Below are positions 30,123 to 41,317 of a stretch of 64,000 bases of DNA, one piece after another; positions within the stretch are counted from its first letter, which is position 1; the number at the start of each line of letters is the position of its first letter. Location: NCBI GenBank assembly GCA_002256145.1, contig NKIP01000005.1, forward strand, positions 127,618 through 191,617, in the 5' to 3' direction. The translations under genes and the position numbers were made by a program. The notes under the pieces were generated by a model. The model was not told the DNA's origin, searched no databases, and worked only from the letters and a program-made list of their open reading frames with translations. Origin of the DNA: Comamonadaceae bacterium PBBC1. Its GTDB lineage: Bacteria > Pseudomonadota > Gammaproteobacteria > Burkholderiales > Burkholderiaceae_C.

Positions 30123-30542
30123 TTAAGCTTTTTCAAGCACCAAGCGGTTCCCCGCCATGGCTTGAATGCGGTAAACGCCTGTCGTGGCGGTCTGGCCCGG
30201 GGCCAGCACCGCGGTCCAGGCTGCACCCCGGTGTTTGACTTGTGCGGTGCCTTGGACATCCCAAGCGTCGACCTGCACAGTAGCGCCCAGGTCCAGATGC
30301 TGGTCTTGGGCTTCTTGTGGCGTGGTGCTTTGGCGCTTGCGCCACTGGCCCAGCAGCACAGCCCCCAAGCCGCCGACGATGGCCGCAGCCGCCAGTTGGG
30401 TGCTCAGGCCATAACCGGCCAATGCGACCAGCGCCGCGGCCACAGACCCGAGACCCAGCATCAGCAGGTAAAAAGTGCCCGTCACCAACTCCAGTGCCAC
30501 CAGTACGCCGGTCAGCACCCACCACATCGTTGCATTGCTCAT
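30123..30542 (-). CDS. NfeD-family membrane protein
   Basis: 139 residues. Two or three N-terminal hydrophobic segments (about 5-62) precede a C-terminal OB-fold-like NfeD domain (about 80-139; VDAWDVQGTAQVKHRGAAW). It is the short form without the N-terminal ClpP-like protease domain. AAGGAGG precedes the ATG at 30542 with ideal spacing. It lies 34 bp upstream of the SPFH gene, the standard NfeD-stomatin operon. Confidence 0.9.
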   Translation of the reverse strand: MSNATMWWVLTGVLVALELVTGTFYLLMLGLGSVAAALVALAGYGLSTQLAAAAIVGGLGAVLLGQWRKRQSTTPQEAQDQHLDLGATVQVDAWDVQGTAQVKHRGAAWTAVLAPGQTATTGVYRIQAMAGNRLVLEKA

Positions 30543-30654
30543 TTCGCCTCCTTCAGCTTGATCCGCGTATTGTCGGGCTTGAACTTCTGTCTTTATACGC
30601 CGACCACCCAGCGCCGGGGGCAAGTCCGGCGCAAGCCAAGGATAATCAGCCGCT

Positions 30655-31656
30655 ATGCATTTCCCCGAAGCCCAACGCTGGCGCTTGTCAGTCGCCCCCA
30701 TGATGGATTGGACCGATCGGCATTGCCGGTTTTTCCACCGCCTGCTGACCCGCCACACCTTGCTTTACACCGAGATGGTGACCACCGGTGCCTTGCGCCA
30801 CGGCAGTGTGCAGCGGCACCTGCGCTTCAACGCCGAAGAGCACCCGGTGGCCCTGCAACTGGGTGGCAGCGATGCCGCCGATTTGGCCCACGCAGCCAAG
30901 CTGGGTCAGGAGTGGGGTTACGACGAAATCAACCTCAACTGCGGCTGCCCTTCAAACCGTGTGCAGCGCGGCGCGTTTGGCGCCTGCCTGATGAACGAGC
31001 CGCGCACCGTGGCCGACGGCGTGAAAGCCATGCTCGATGTCGTGGACGTGCCGGTGACGGTCAAGCACCGCATCGGCATTGACCGCATTGAGAGCTACGA
31101 CTTTGTGCGCGACTTTGTGGGCACCGTGAGCGAGGCGGGGTGCCGGGTCTTCATCGTGCACGCCCGCAATGCCTGGCTCGATGGCCTGAGCCCCAAAGAA
31201 AACCGCGAGATTCCGCCTCTGCGCTACGAGCTGGCCTACCAGCTCAAAAAGGACTTTCCGGGGCTGCTCATTGCCGTGAACGGCGGTATCAAAACCAACG
31301 AAGAAATCGCTTTGCATTTGCAGCACGCTGACGGCGTGATGGTCGGACGCGAGGCCTATTACAACCCTTGGCTGTTGGGCAGCTGGGACGCTGCGTTTTA
31401 CGGCGATGCCCAAGAAGTGCCCAGCCGCGAGGCGGTCGAAGAGGCCATGGTGGCCTACATGGAGCGGGCTTTTGCCGAAGACGGCTGCCCCTGGTACGCC
31501 ATTGCCCGGCACATGCTGGGCCTGTACCACGGCCAGCGTGGCGGGCGTTTGTGGCGTCAGGTCTGGAGCGACCACAAGCTCAAGCCTTTGCCGCCGCGTG
31601 AGGTCTGGGATTTGGCCCGTGCGGCGCTGGCGCGGGGGGCGGTGATTCACGATTGA
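30655..31656 (+). CDS. dusA: tRNA-dihydrouridine(20/20a) synthase DusA
   Basis: FMN enzyme that reduces uridine 20/20a in the tRNA D-loop. 333 residues. The DusA-type N-terminus SVAPMMDWTDRHCRFF, the catalytic-cysteine region LNCGCPSNRVQRGAFGACLM, the FMN-phosphate region NGGIKT, and VGREAYYNPWLL are all present. Transcribed alone, divergent from NfeD, and followed by an extragenic palindromic repeat. Confidence 0.94.
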   Translation: MHFPEAQRWRLSVAPMMDWTDRHCRFFHRLLTRHTLLYTEMVTTGALRHGSVQRHLRFNAEEHPVALQLGGSDAADLAHAAKLGQEWGYDEINLNCGCPSNRVQRGAFGACLMNEPRTVADGVKAMLDVVDVPVTVKHRIGIDRIESYDFVRDFVGTVSEAGCRVFIVHARNAWLDGLSPKENREIPPLRYELAYQLKKDFPGLLIAVNGGIKTNEEIALHLQHADGVMVGREAYYNPWLLGSWDAAFYGDAQEVPSREAVEEAMVAYMERAFAEDGCPWYAIARHMLGLYHGQRGGRLWRQVWSDHKLKPLPPREVWDLARAALARGAVIHD

Positions 31657-31673
31657 AGGCTGGGGCCGTGCCT

Positions 31674-31752
31674 CCGTAGGTCGGAGCTTCAGCTCCGACG
31701 ATGCCTGCTTCTGCTCATGTCCCATGTCGGGGCTGAAGCCACCGACCTACGG
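31674..31752. repeat. Extragenic palindromic (REP/BIME-like) repeat, copy 1
   Basis: Two inverted arms of about 30 bases (31674-31703 and 31723-31752). Both outer ends read CCGTAGGTCGG inward, followed by a CTTCAG core and CCGAC. They differ at a few positions and could fold into one long hairpin. A related arm pair occurs at 40533-40607. Confidence 0.75.
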
Positions 31753-31832
31753 CTGCGCTGTTTCTCAGGAGCCCGCCATGCAGTTGATAAGACCCAGGTC
31801 GGGATTCGGGGCCCTTTACAGACGAGGGGTGC

Positions 31833-32468
31833 TCATTGCGCGGCCTGCAAGCCGTTCATGAAATGCGCCGACATGCGCTCGGCCGCTTGCTCAGGCTGGC
31901 GTTCGGTCAGGGCCTGAACGATGGCACGGTGCTCGGCCAGGGATTGCTCAATCCGGCCCTCTTTGAACAGTGAGCTGTGGCGATTGAGCTTCATCACCTT
32001 GCGCAGGTCGGCCACCATCTGGTCACGCCAGCGGTTGTCTGCCAACTCCAGCAGCAGCATGTGAAAGGCTTCGTTGATCTCGAAAAAACGGTCCCGGTCT
32101 TGGGTGGCTTTTTCCAGGTCCGCGTGCAAAGAGGTGATCTGTGCCATTTGTTCGGCGCTGGCGTTTTGCGCCACCACACGCGCTGCATCCGATTCGAGCA
32201 AGGCCAGCAGGTGGTACACATCGCGCAGGTCTTTTTCGCTCACCTCGGTCACATAAGCACCCCGGCGCACCTTCATGGTCACCAGGCCTTCGGCAGCCAG
32301 CACCTTCAGCGCTTCACGCAAAGGCGTGCGGCTGATGCCCAGGGCCTCGGCAATGCGCAACTCGTCGATCCAGCTGCCCGGCTCCAGTTCGCGCGCAAAA
32401 ATCCGCTGCCGCAACAGTTCGGCAACTTCTTCGTACAGGGCGCGGGGGGCGAGGGACAGGGCGGACAT
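31833..32468 (-). CDS. GntR-family regulator, FCD subfamily
   Basis: 211 residues from the ATG at 32468. The N-terminal winged helix-turn-helix (about 10-70; LRIAEALGISRTPLREALKVLAAEGLV) precedes the all-helical FCD domain (about 80-205), with the usual metal-binding acidic/histidine residues in FHMLLLELADN, EHRAIVQAL and SAHFMNGL. Divergent from the methylmalonyl-CoA mutase operon, so it is the likely regulator of that operon. The ligand is probably a carboxylic acid (inference). Confidence 0.9.
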   Translation of the reverse strand: MSALSLAPRALYEEVAELLRQRIFARELEPGSWIDELRIAEALGISRTPLREALKVLAAEGLVTMKVRRGAYVTEVSEKDLRDVYHLLALLESDAARVVAQNASAEQMAQITSLHADLEKATQDRDRFFEINEAFHMLLLELADNRWRDQMVADLRKVMKLNRHSSLFKEGRIEQSLAEHRAIVQALTERQPEQAAERMSAHFMNGLQAAQ

Positions 32469-32534
32469 GGGCTGTTTTAGACGGGATGCTGTTCGGGCGT
32501 GGCCCAAAGTATTTCAGGCGTTTCAGATGCTGAA

Positions 32535-32595
32535 TTGTAAGCCGGTTAAAATATTCTGCATCAATAATTATGAATCACAGTACTTGTAAGCCGGT
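32535..32595. promoter_or_regulatory. Direct repeat in GntR/mutase divergent region
   Basis: TTGTAAGCCGGT occurs at 32535-32546 and again, identical, at 32584-32595 (49 bases apart start to start). A GGCAG/CTGCC palindrome (32597-32613) follows. Placement between the regulator and the mutase operon suggests operator sites, inferred only. Confidence 0.45.
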
Positions 32596-32654
32596 AGGCA
32601 GCCATCAGCTGCCAAAATCAGCACAAGTAATATTTGTCTCGAAAGTGGTGAGCC

Positions 32655-34832
<2,178 letters not shown>

Positions 34833-34846
34833 GATTTTGTTAGGCC

Positions 34847-35302
34847 ATGCCCGTGAAGCTCAAAAATCCCTTCGCTGAACCCGACATGGACATGCAAGAC
34901 ATTCGGGGAGGTCAATACGGCCTGATGAATCCTTCTCGCCAGATTTTGCGTGCCGAAGGGTTTGTGTGCTTGCTACTGGCATGTGCCTTGTACCAAGCGC
35001 AAGGTTTTTCGTGGCTGGCATTCGGATTGTGGTTTTTCCTGCCAGACGTGGCGATTTTGGTTTATGTGTTTGGCAACGAACGTGTTGGCATGTGGGCTTA
35101 CAACGCGACCCACAGCACACTGGGGGCGGGACTATTGGCAATGCTGGGACTCGGACTCAATTTGCCCGTGCTATTGCAAGCTTCACTGATCTGGTTCGCG
35201 CACAGTGGCTTTGACCGTGCCTTGGGCTATGGGCTGAAGTTCCCATTGGGTTTTCGCGTGACACATTTGGGTGTGTTGCGGGGTATGAGGGACAAAGCAT
35301 GA
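34847..35302 (+). CDS. DUF4260-family membrane protein
   Basis: 151 residues with about three to four hydrophobic segments (roughly 38-80 and 95-135). The family-like C-terminus reads [14 protein letters not shown]...THLGVL. The stop overlaps the meaB ATG (ATGA), and it begins 14 bp after the mutase, so it is firmly embedded in the propionate operon. Unknown function; no link of this family to B12 or propionate is known to me. Nothing indicates that it is broken. Confidence 0.8.
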   Translation: MPVKLKNPFAEPDMDMQDIRGGQYGLMNPSRQILRAEGFVCLLLACALYQAQGFSWLAFGLWFFLPDVAILVYVFGNERVGMWAYNATHSTLGAGLLAMLGLGLNLPVLLQASLIWFAHSGFDRALGYGLKFPLGFRVTHLGVLRGMRDKA

Positions 35303-36327
35303 CGCCCGAGCAATTGCTCCAGGGACTGTTGCACGGCAACGCTGCCGGGCAACGCCGCGCCATGGCCAAAGCCATCACGTTGCTCGAATCCACGCGCACC
35401 GACCACCGCGCCCTGGCTGATGAGTTGCTCACGGCCATGCTGCCGCACACGGGCAAATCGTTTCGCTTAGGGATAAGCGGCGTGCCGGGCGTGGGTAAGT
35501 CCACCTTTATCGAAGCGCTGGGTCTTTACCTGATTGGCCAAGGCCACCGCGTGGCGGTGCTGGCGGTGGACCCGTCGAGCACCGTGTCGGGCGGCTCCAT
35601 CTTGGGTGACAAGACGCGCATGGAATTGCTCAGCGTTCACGAGCGCGCCTATATCCGCCCCAGCCCCAGCAGTGGCACTTTGGGCGGCGTGGCCGAAAAA
35701 ACCCGCGAGTCGATGTTGGTCTGCGAAGCCGCAGGCTACGACGTGGTGATCGTCGAGACCGTGGGCGTGGGCCAAAGCGAAACTGCAGTGGCCAACATGA
35801 CCGACATGTTTGTGTTGATGCAGCTGCCCAATGCGGGCGACGATTTGCAGGCGATCAAAAAAGGCGTGATGGAAATTGCCGACTTGGTGGTCATCAACAA
35901 GGCCGACATCGATGCCATCGCCGCCACCCGCGCCGAGTTGCAAATCACCAGTGCCCTGCAGTTGCTGGGCATGCACGGCGGCTCGGGCCACGCGCACGCC
36001 GACACCACCCAGTGGCACCCCAAGGTGGTGCAGCTGAGCGCTTTGCTGGGCCAGGGCGTGGACAGCTTTTGGGCGGCGGTTAGCGAGTTCAAGGACCTGC
36101 AAACCCGCAACGGCCGCTTTGCCACGCGACGCCAACAACAAGCCCTGTCGTGGATGTGGGAACGCATTGACGCCGGTCTTAAACAAAACTTCCGGTCGCA
36201 GCCGCGTGTGCAAACGATGCTGCCCCAACTCAGCCAACAAGTCGCGGCGGGCCAGCTCGCCGCGTCTACAGCGGCCCGTCAACTGCTCGGCGCTTACCAG
36301 GCGCAGAGTGAAACCCCATCTTCCTGA
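35299..36327 (+). CDS. meaB: Methylmalonyl-CoA mutase-associated GTPase MeaB
   Basis: G3E-family GTPase that gates cobalamin loading and protects the mutase from inactivation. 342 residues. The P-loop GVPGVGKST is near residue 60, followed by [18 protein letters not shown], the switch region ETVGVGQSE, and the NKAD guanine motif. Overlaps the DUF4260 stop by 4 bp. Sometimes called ArgK in older annotations. Confidence 0.95.
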   Translation: MTPEQLLQGLLHGNAAGQRRAMAKAITLLESTRTDHRALADELLTAMLPHTGKSFRLGISGVPGVGKSTFIEALGLYLIGQGHRVAVLAVDPSSTVSGGSILGDKTRMELLSVHERAYIRPSPSSGTLGGVAEKTRESMLVCEAAGYDVVIVETVGVGQSETAVANMTDMFVLMQLPNAGDDLQAIKKGVMEIADLVVINKADIDAIAATRAELQITSALQLLGMHGGSGHAHADTTQWHPKVVQLSALLGQGVDSFWAAVSEFKDLQTRNGRFATRRQQQALSWMWERIDAGLKQNFRSQPRVQTMLPQLSQQVAAGQLAASTAARQLLGAYQAQSETPSS

Positions 36328-36345
36328 AGAAAAGAGAGAGCCACC

Positions 36346-37878
36346 ATGCAAGACATCATCGAACAACTGGAAAAAAAGCGCGCTGCGGCCCGCTTGGGCG
36401 GCGGGCAAAAGCGCATTGACGCGCAGCACGCCAAGGGCAAGCTCACCGCGCGTGAGCGCATCGAAGTGCTTCTGGACGAAGGCACCTTCGAAGAGTGGGA
36501 CATGTTCGTGGAGCACCGCTGCACCGACTTTGGCATGCAGGACAACAAGATCCCCGGTGACGGCGTGGTCACCGGCTACGGCATGATCAATGGCCGCTTG
36601 GTTTTTGTGTTCAGCCAGGACTTCACGGTGTACGGCGGCGCTTTGTCGGAGACCCACGCCGAGAAGATCTGCAAGATCATGGACCAGGCCATGAAGGTCG
36701 GTGCTCCGGTGATTGGCCTGAACGATTCGGGCGGTGCGCGTATTCAGGAAGGCGTGGCGTCCTTGGGCGGTTATGCCGACGTGTTCCAGCGCAACGTCAT
36801 GGCCAGCGGCGTCGTGCCCCAGATCAGCATGATCATGGGCCCCTCAGCAGGTGGCGCGGTGTATTCGCCTGCTTTGACTGACTTCATCTTCATGGTCAAG
36901 GACACGTCCTACATGTTCGTGACCGGCCCCGAAGTGGTCAAGACCGTGACGCACGAAGAAGTCACTGCCGAAGAGTTGGGCGGCGCCCTGACACACACCA
37001 CCAAGAGCGGTGTGGCCGATATGGCCTTTGAGAACGATGTGGAAGCGCTCTTGATGCTGCGCCGCCTCTACAACTATCTGCCCCTGAACAACCGTGAAAA
37101 AGCGCCTGTGCGCCCCAGTGGTGACCCATCGGGCCGCATGGACATGAGCTTGGACACCCTCGTGCCGGAGAATCCCAACAAGGCTTATGACATGAAAGAG
37201 CTCATCGTCAAGACCGTGGACGATGGCGACTTCTTTGAGCTGCAACCCGACTACGCCAAGAACATCCTGATCGGCTTTGCCCGCATGGAAGGCCAAACCG
37301 TGGGCATCGTGGCCAACCAGCCTTTGGTCTTGGCCGGATGCTTGGACATCAAGAGCTCGATCAAGGCTGCCCGCTTTGTGCGTTTTTGCGACGCGTTCAA
37401 CATCCCCGTGGTCACCTTTGTGGACGTGCCCGGCTTCATGCCAGGCACCTCTCAAGAGTACGGCGGCATCATCAAACACGGCGCGAAGTTGTTGTACGCG
37501 TACGCCGAGTGCACCGTGCCGAAAATCACCGTCATCACCCGCAAAGCCTACGGCGGTGCGTACGACGTGATGGCCTCCAAACACCTGCGTGGCGACGTGA
37601 ACTTTGCCTGGCCCAATGCCGAAATCGCGGTGATGGGTGCCAAGGGTGCGGTGGAAATCATCTTCCGTGAAGACAAGGGTGACCCCGAAAAGCTGGCCGC
37701 CAAAGAAGCCGAATACAAAGCCCGTTTTGCCAACCCATTTGTGGCCGGCGCTCGCGGCTTCATCGACGACGTGATCCAGCCGCACGAAACCCGCAAGCGC
37801 ATTTGCCGTTCGTTGGTCATGCTCAAGGACAAAAAGATCGAGAACCCCTGGCGCAAGCACGGGAACATTCCACTTTGA
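36346..37878 (+). CDS. pccB: Propionyl-CoA carboxylase beta (carboxyltransferase) subunit
   Basis: Transfers CO2 from carboxybiotin to propionyl-CoA (possibly also acetyl-CoA). 510 residues, the usual PccB/AccD5 length. Two crotonase-like carboxyltransferase halves are present: [21 protein letters not shown] in the N half, and the oxyanion region near [22 protein letters not shown] in the C half. AGAGAG precedes the ATG. Downstream of meaB and upstream of the biotin-carrying subunit. The propionyl specificity is inferred from operon context. Confidence 0.94.
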   Translation: MQDIIEQLEKKRAAARLGGGQKRIDAQHAKGKLTARERIEVLLDEGTFEEWDMFVEHRCTDFGMQDNKIPGDGVVTGYGMINGRLVFVFSQDFTVYGGALSETHAEKICKIMDQAMKVGAPVIGLNDSGGARIQEGVASLGGYADVFQRNVMASGVVPQISMIMGPSAGGAVYSPALTDFIFMVKDTSYMFVTGPEVVKTVTHEEVTAEELGGALTHTTKSGVADMAFENDVEALLMLRRLYNYLPLNNREKAPVRPSGDPSGRMDMSLDTLVPENPNKAYDMKELIVKTVDDGDFFELQPDYAKNILIGFARMEGQTVGIVANQPLVLAGCLDIKSSIKAARFVRFCDAFNIPVVTFVDVPGFMPGTSQEYGGIIKHGAKLLYAYAECTVPKITVITRKAYGGAYDVMASKHLRGDVNFAWPNAEIAVMGAKGAVEIIFREDKGDPEKLAAKEAEYKARFANPFVAGARGFIDDVIQPHETRKRICRSLVMLKDKKIENPWRKHGNIPL

Positions 37879-37969
37879 GGTTCAGCGTTTGGCGCTCTGT
37901 GTTCAGAGGATTGAACCAACGCCACGACTGACATTCAGCTCAACACTCAACGCTTAACGCTCATCGACT

Positions 37970-40018
37970 ATGTTTACCAAAATTTTGATTGCCAACCGCG
38001 GCGAAATCGCCTGCCGCGTCATCGCCACCGCCCACAAAATGGGCATCCAAACCGTGGCCGTTTATTCCGAAGCCGACAAAGAAGCCCGCCATGTGCAACT
38101 GGCCGACGAGGCTGTGTTGATTGGCCCAGCCGCGTCGCGCGAGTCGTATTTGGTCGCTGACAAAATCATCGCCGCCGCCAAGGCCACTGGCGCACAAGCG
38201 ATCCACCCCGGCTACGGTTTCCTGAGCGAGAACGCTGAGTTCTCCAAGCGCTGCGAAGACGAGGGCATCGCCTTCATCGGCCCACGTCACTTTTCGATTG
38301 CCGCCATGGGCGACAAAATCGAATCCAAAAAGCTCGCAGGCGCTGCGGGTGTGAATTGCATTCCCGGCGTGAACGATGCCATTGAGACCGCTGAAAAAGC
38401 GGTGGAGATCGCCAAAGGCATCGGCTACCCCGTCATGATCAAAGCCTCCGCTGGCGGCGGCGGCAAGGGCCTGCGTGTGGCCTTCAACGACAAAGAAGCT
38501 TTTGAAGGCTTTACGTCGTGCCGCAACGAAGCACGCAACAGCTTTGGTGATGACCGTGTGTTCATCGAAAAGTTTGTCGAAGAACCCCGCCACATCGAAA
38601 TCCAGGTGTTGGGCGACAGCCACGGCAACGTGGTGTACCTGAACGAGCGCGAGTGCTCGATCCAGCGCCGCCACCAAAAAGTGATCGAAGAGGCCCCTTC
38701 GCCCTTCATCTCTGAAGCCACCCGCAAAGCCATGGGCGAGCAAGCCGTGCAATTGGCCAAAGCGGTGAAATACCAGTCGGCCGGTACGGTGGAGTTTGTG
38801 GTCGGCAAAGACCAGAGTTTTTACTTCTTGGAGATGAACACCCGTTTGCAGGTGGAGCACCCCGTCACCGAAGCCATCACCGGGCTCGATTTGGTCGAGA
38901 TGATGATCCGCGTGGCGGCTGGCGAGAAATTGCCAATCGAGCAAAAAGACGTGCAACGCAATGGTTGGTCCATCGAGTGCCGCATCAATGCCGAAGACCC
39001 GTTCCGGAACTTTTTGCCCTCCACCGGCCGACTGGTGCGTTTCCAGACGCCCCGCCAAACCATGTTCCAAGGCAACACCACCGACCTGTATGGCGTGCGC
39101 GTGGACACGGGTGTGCAAGACGGTGGTGAGATCCCGATGTTTTATGACTCGATGATCGCCAAGCTGATCGTGCACGGCAAGGACCGCAACGACGCGATCG
39201 CCAAAATGCGCGAAGCCTTGAATGGTTTTGTCATTCGTGGCATCAGCTCCAACATCCCATTCCAGGCCGCTTTGCTGGCGCACCCTCGTTTTGTGTCGGG
39301 CGACTTCAACACCGGCTTCATTGCCGAGCAGTACAGCCAGGGCTTCCGCGCCGAAGACGTGCCGCACGACGACCACGATTTTTTGGCGGCCTTGGCGGCT
39401 TTTGTGCGCCGCAAGTCGCGTGAGCGTGCCGCCAACCTGAGTGGACAGCTGCCAGGTTACGACGTCAAAGTGGGTCAAGACTATGCCGTGGTGGAACTGG
39501 GCAAAGCAGGCCATAACCGCTATGTGCCCGTGCATGTGGCTGAATTTTCAGGCAAACACGGTGAAGCGCACATCACGGTCAATGGCAAAACCTATGCCAT
39601 CGCCAGCAACTCCCGCTTGAACGACATCCGCATCGAAGGCACTTGCAACGGCCAACCGTTCACGGCGCAAATTGAACGCGGCACCTTGAAGAACCCGCTG
39701 GCCCTGCAAGTGCAACACAACGGCACCCGCATCGAAGCGTTGGTCATGTCGCCCCGCATGGCCGAGCTGCACAAGCTCATGCCTTACAAAGCCCCGCCGG
39801 ATTTGAGCCGTTTTGTGTTGTCGCCCATGCCCGGTCTCTTGGTGGATGTGTCGGTGCAGCCGGGTCAGAAAGTTCAGGCGGGCGAGCGTGTGGCCGTGAT
39901 CGAAGCCATGAAGATGGAAAACGTGCTGTTTGCAGCGCAAGACGGTGTGGTCAAGAAAGTGGTGGCTGCCAAAGGCGAATCACTCACGGTGGACCAGATG
40001 ATTGTGGAGTTTGAATAA
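37970..40018 (+). CDS. pccA: Propionyl-CoA carboxylase alpha subunit (biotin carboxylase + BCCP)
   Basis: ATP-dependent carboxylation of biotin. 682 residues. The biotin-carboxylase domain spans about 1-450, with ATP-grasp glycine loop KASAGGGGKGLR and EMNTRLQVEHPVTE. A linker/BT domain follows, and the C-terminal biotinyl domain carries the biotin lysine K648 in EAMKMEN. It is separated from pccB by 91 bp containing a nested hairpin (GGTTCA/TGAACC around CTCTG/CAGAG) without a T run. It directly abuts the epimerase-like gene (TAA then ATG). Confidence 0.95.
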   Translation: MFTKILIANRGEIACRVIATAHKMGIQTVAVYSEADKEARHVQLADEAVLIGPAASRESYLVADKIIAAAKATGAQAIHPGYGFLSENAEFSKRCEDEGIAFIGPRHFSIAAMGDKIESKKLAGAAGVNCIPGVNDAIETAEKAVEIAKGIGYPVMIKASAGGGGKGLRVAFNDKEAFEGFTSCRNEARNSFGDDRVFIEKFVEEPRHIEIQVLGDSHGNVVYLNERECSIQRRHQKVIEEAPSPFISEATRKAMGEQAVQLAKAVKYQSAGTVEFVVGKDQSFYFLEMNTRLQVEHPVTEAITGLDLVEMMIRVAAGEKLPIEQKDVQRNGWSIECRINAEDPFRNFLPSTGRLVRFQTPRQTMFQGNTTDLYGVRVDTGVQDGGEIPMFYDSMIAKLIVHGKDRNDAIAKMREALNGFVIRGISSNIPFQAALLAHPRFVSGDFNTGFIAEQYSQGFRAEDVPHDDHDFLAALAAFVRRKSRERAANLSGQLPGYDVKVGQDYAVVELGKAGHNRYVPVHVAEFSGKHGEAHITVNGKTYAIASNSRLNDIRIEGTCNGQPFTAQIERGTLKNPLALQVQHNGTRIEALVMSPRMAELHKLMPYKAPPDLSRFVLSPMPGLLVDVSVQPGQKVQAGERVAVIEAMKMENVLFAAQDGVVKKVVAAKGESLTVDQMIVEFE

Positions 40019-40501
40019 ATGACGCGCCCTTTCAAAGTGCTGGGCGTCCAGCAAATCGCCATCGGCGGGCCTGACAAGACCCGCCTGCAAAAACTCTGGG
40101 TCGACATGTTCGGTCTGGAAGTGACGGGCACCTACAAAAGTGAACGCGAGAACGTGGACGAAGACATCTGTGCCATCGGCACCGGTCCGTTCAAGGTCGA
40201 GGTCGATCTGATGCAGCCGCTGGACCCCGAGAAAAAGCCCGCCGTGCACACCACACCCCTGAACCACATTGGCCTGTGGATCGACGATCTGCCGGTGGCG
40301 GTGGAGTGGCTCACAGCCCAAGGTGTGCGTTTTGCGCCCGGTGGAATCCGCAAAGGTGCAGCCGGTTTTGACATCACGTTTTTACACCCCAAAGCGAATG
40401 AAGAGTTCCCGATTGGAGGAGAGGGCGTGTTGATTGAGTTGGTGCAGGCTCCGCCCGAGGTGGTCAAGGCGTTTGCAGCTTTGGCTGCCAACGCACATTG
40501 A
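40019..40501 (+). CDS. VOC-family protein, probable methylmalonyl-CoA epimerase
   Basis: 160-residue vicinal-oxygen-chelate protein with two babbab halves. The first is HQ-like ([10 protein letters not shown]) and the second begins [18 protein letters not shown], with a late glutamate in [10 protein letters not shown] as a metal ligand. An epimerase is needed to convert the carboxylase product to the mutase substrate, and the gene follows pccA with no gap, so that activity is likely. Sequence alone cannot exclude a lactoylglutathione-lyase-like enzyme. Confidence 0.75.
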   Translation: MTRPFKVLGVQQIAIGGPDKTRLQKLWVDMFGLEVTGTYKSERENVDEDICAIGTGPFKVEVDLMQPLDPEKKPAVHTTPLNHIGLWIDDLPVAVEWLTAQGVRFAPGGIRKGAAGFDITFLHPKANEEFPIGGEGVLIELVQAPPEVVKAFAALAANAH

Positions 40502-40532
40502 GTTGATTCGGACCATCAGGTCCGATTGAAAA

Positions 40533-40607
40533 CCTGTCGGGCCTGAAGCCTGCGACCTACAACAGACTGTCTCGCAGGTCGGTGTCGGTGGCTTCAGTCC
40601 CGACATG
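40533..40607. repeat. Extragenic palindromic (REP/BIME-like) repeat, copy 2
   Basis: Two inverted arms (40533-40560 and 40573-40607) with the same building blocks as copy 1: GACCTAC / GTAGGTCG-type end, CTTCAG (CTGAAG) core, and CCCGAC (GTCGGG). The second arm contains an extra GTCGGT. The arms are tail-to-tail, the reverse of copy 1. Confidence 0.65.
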
Positions 40608-40613
40608 CGCTTC

Positions 40614-40647
40614 AAAAGCCCGTCAAGCTCCCGCTTGGCGGGCTTTT
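40614..40647 (-). terminator. Terminator overlapping the 3' end of the rnfB-like gene
   Basis: A 14-pair stem (AAAAGCCCG-type arm with one G-T pair) around a six-base loop. On the minus strand it is followed by TTTT. The arm contains the stop codon and the last codons (ARQAGA) of the rnfB-like gene, so the hairpin is partly coding. Confidence 0.65.
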
Positions 40648-41312
40648 GCTTTGGCGAGTGCCGCCTCGATGATGGCGCGTTTGCGGTCCAATTCGGGCGC
40701 GTTGTCTGTGCCCTTGGTATGTCCGGCCAAATCGGCCAGTTTGTGTTCGGCCTTGGCTTGTAATTGCTTGTGGTGTGCGGCTTCTTCACGAACCAGGCGT
40801 CGCTGGCGAGATTCAAAACGTGTGCGGGATGTGTCGGCTTGCTCGGCGGACCAAGCGGCCCAGCCAGTATCTGCGCCCGTCACATTCTCCAGTGCGATGC
40901 AGTCCACCGGGCACACCGGGATGCACAGCTCGCAGCCCGTGCACCAAGGCTCGATCACGGTGTGCATCAACTTGTTGGCCCCCAAAATCGCATCGGTCGG
41001 GCAAGCCTTGATGCACAAGGTGCAGCCGATGCACCAGGCTTCGTCGATGATGGCCACATGCCGAGGGCCTTCGGTGCCGTGATCGGGGTTGAGGGGCAAG
41101 CTGGGTAAACCCGTCAGTGCAGACAGCCGTTCGATGCCCTCTTGCCCTCCGGGCGGGCACTGGTTGATGGCCGCTTGTCCCTCGGCCATGGCCCGCGCAT
41201 AACTGGCACAGTCTGGAAAGCCACAACGCGTGCACTGCGTTTGGGGCAAGGCATCGCTCAGCAATAAGAAAAGCGCCTGGGTCTCAGGCGCTGTTCGGTT
41301 TAAGTGGGGCAT
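40623..41312 (-). CDS. RnfB-like iron-sulfur ferredoxin protein
   Basis: 229 residues. The N-terminal Fe-S motif C27-x2-C-x4-C with a distal C ([13 protein letters not shown]) is followed by two [4Fe-4S] ferredoxin motifs ([12 protein letters not shown] and [12 protein letters not shown], about residues 93-133) and a lysine/alanine-rich coiled tail. It lacks the N-terminal membrane helix of Rnf-complex RnfB, and no other rnf genes are adjacent, so it is a soluble stand-alone form. It starts 5 bp after the PHB depolymerase stop, in the same operon. The electron partner is unknown. Confidence 0.88.
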   Translation of the reverse strand: MPHLNRTAPETQALFLLLSDALPQTQCTRCGFPDCASYARAMAEGQAAINQCPPGGQEGIERLSALTGLPSLPLNPDHGTEGPRHVAIIDEAWCIGCTLCIKACPTDAILGANKLMHTVIEPWCTGCELCIPVCPVDCIALENVTGADTGWAAWSAEQADTSRTRFESRQRRLVREEAAHHKQLQAKAEHKLADLAGHTKGTDNAPELDRKRAIIEAALAKAKARQAGA

Positions 41313-41317
41313 GGGCC

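Noticed and set aside
37879-37969. Nested hairpin between pccB and pccA as a terminator
   Set aside because: No T run follows, and the two subunits must be co-produced; it may only affect message stability.
37961-39535. 524-codon minus-strand open frame opposite pccA
   Set aside because: Antisense shadow with biased composition; the plus-strand gene is certain.
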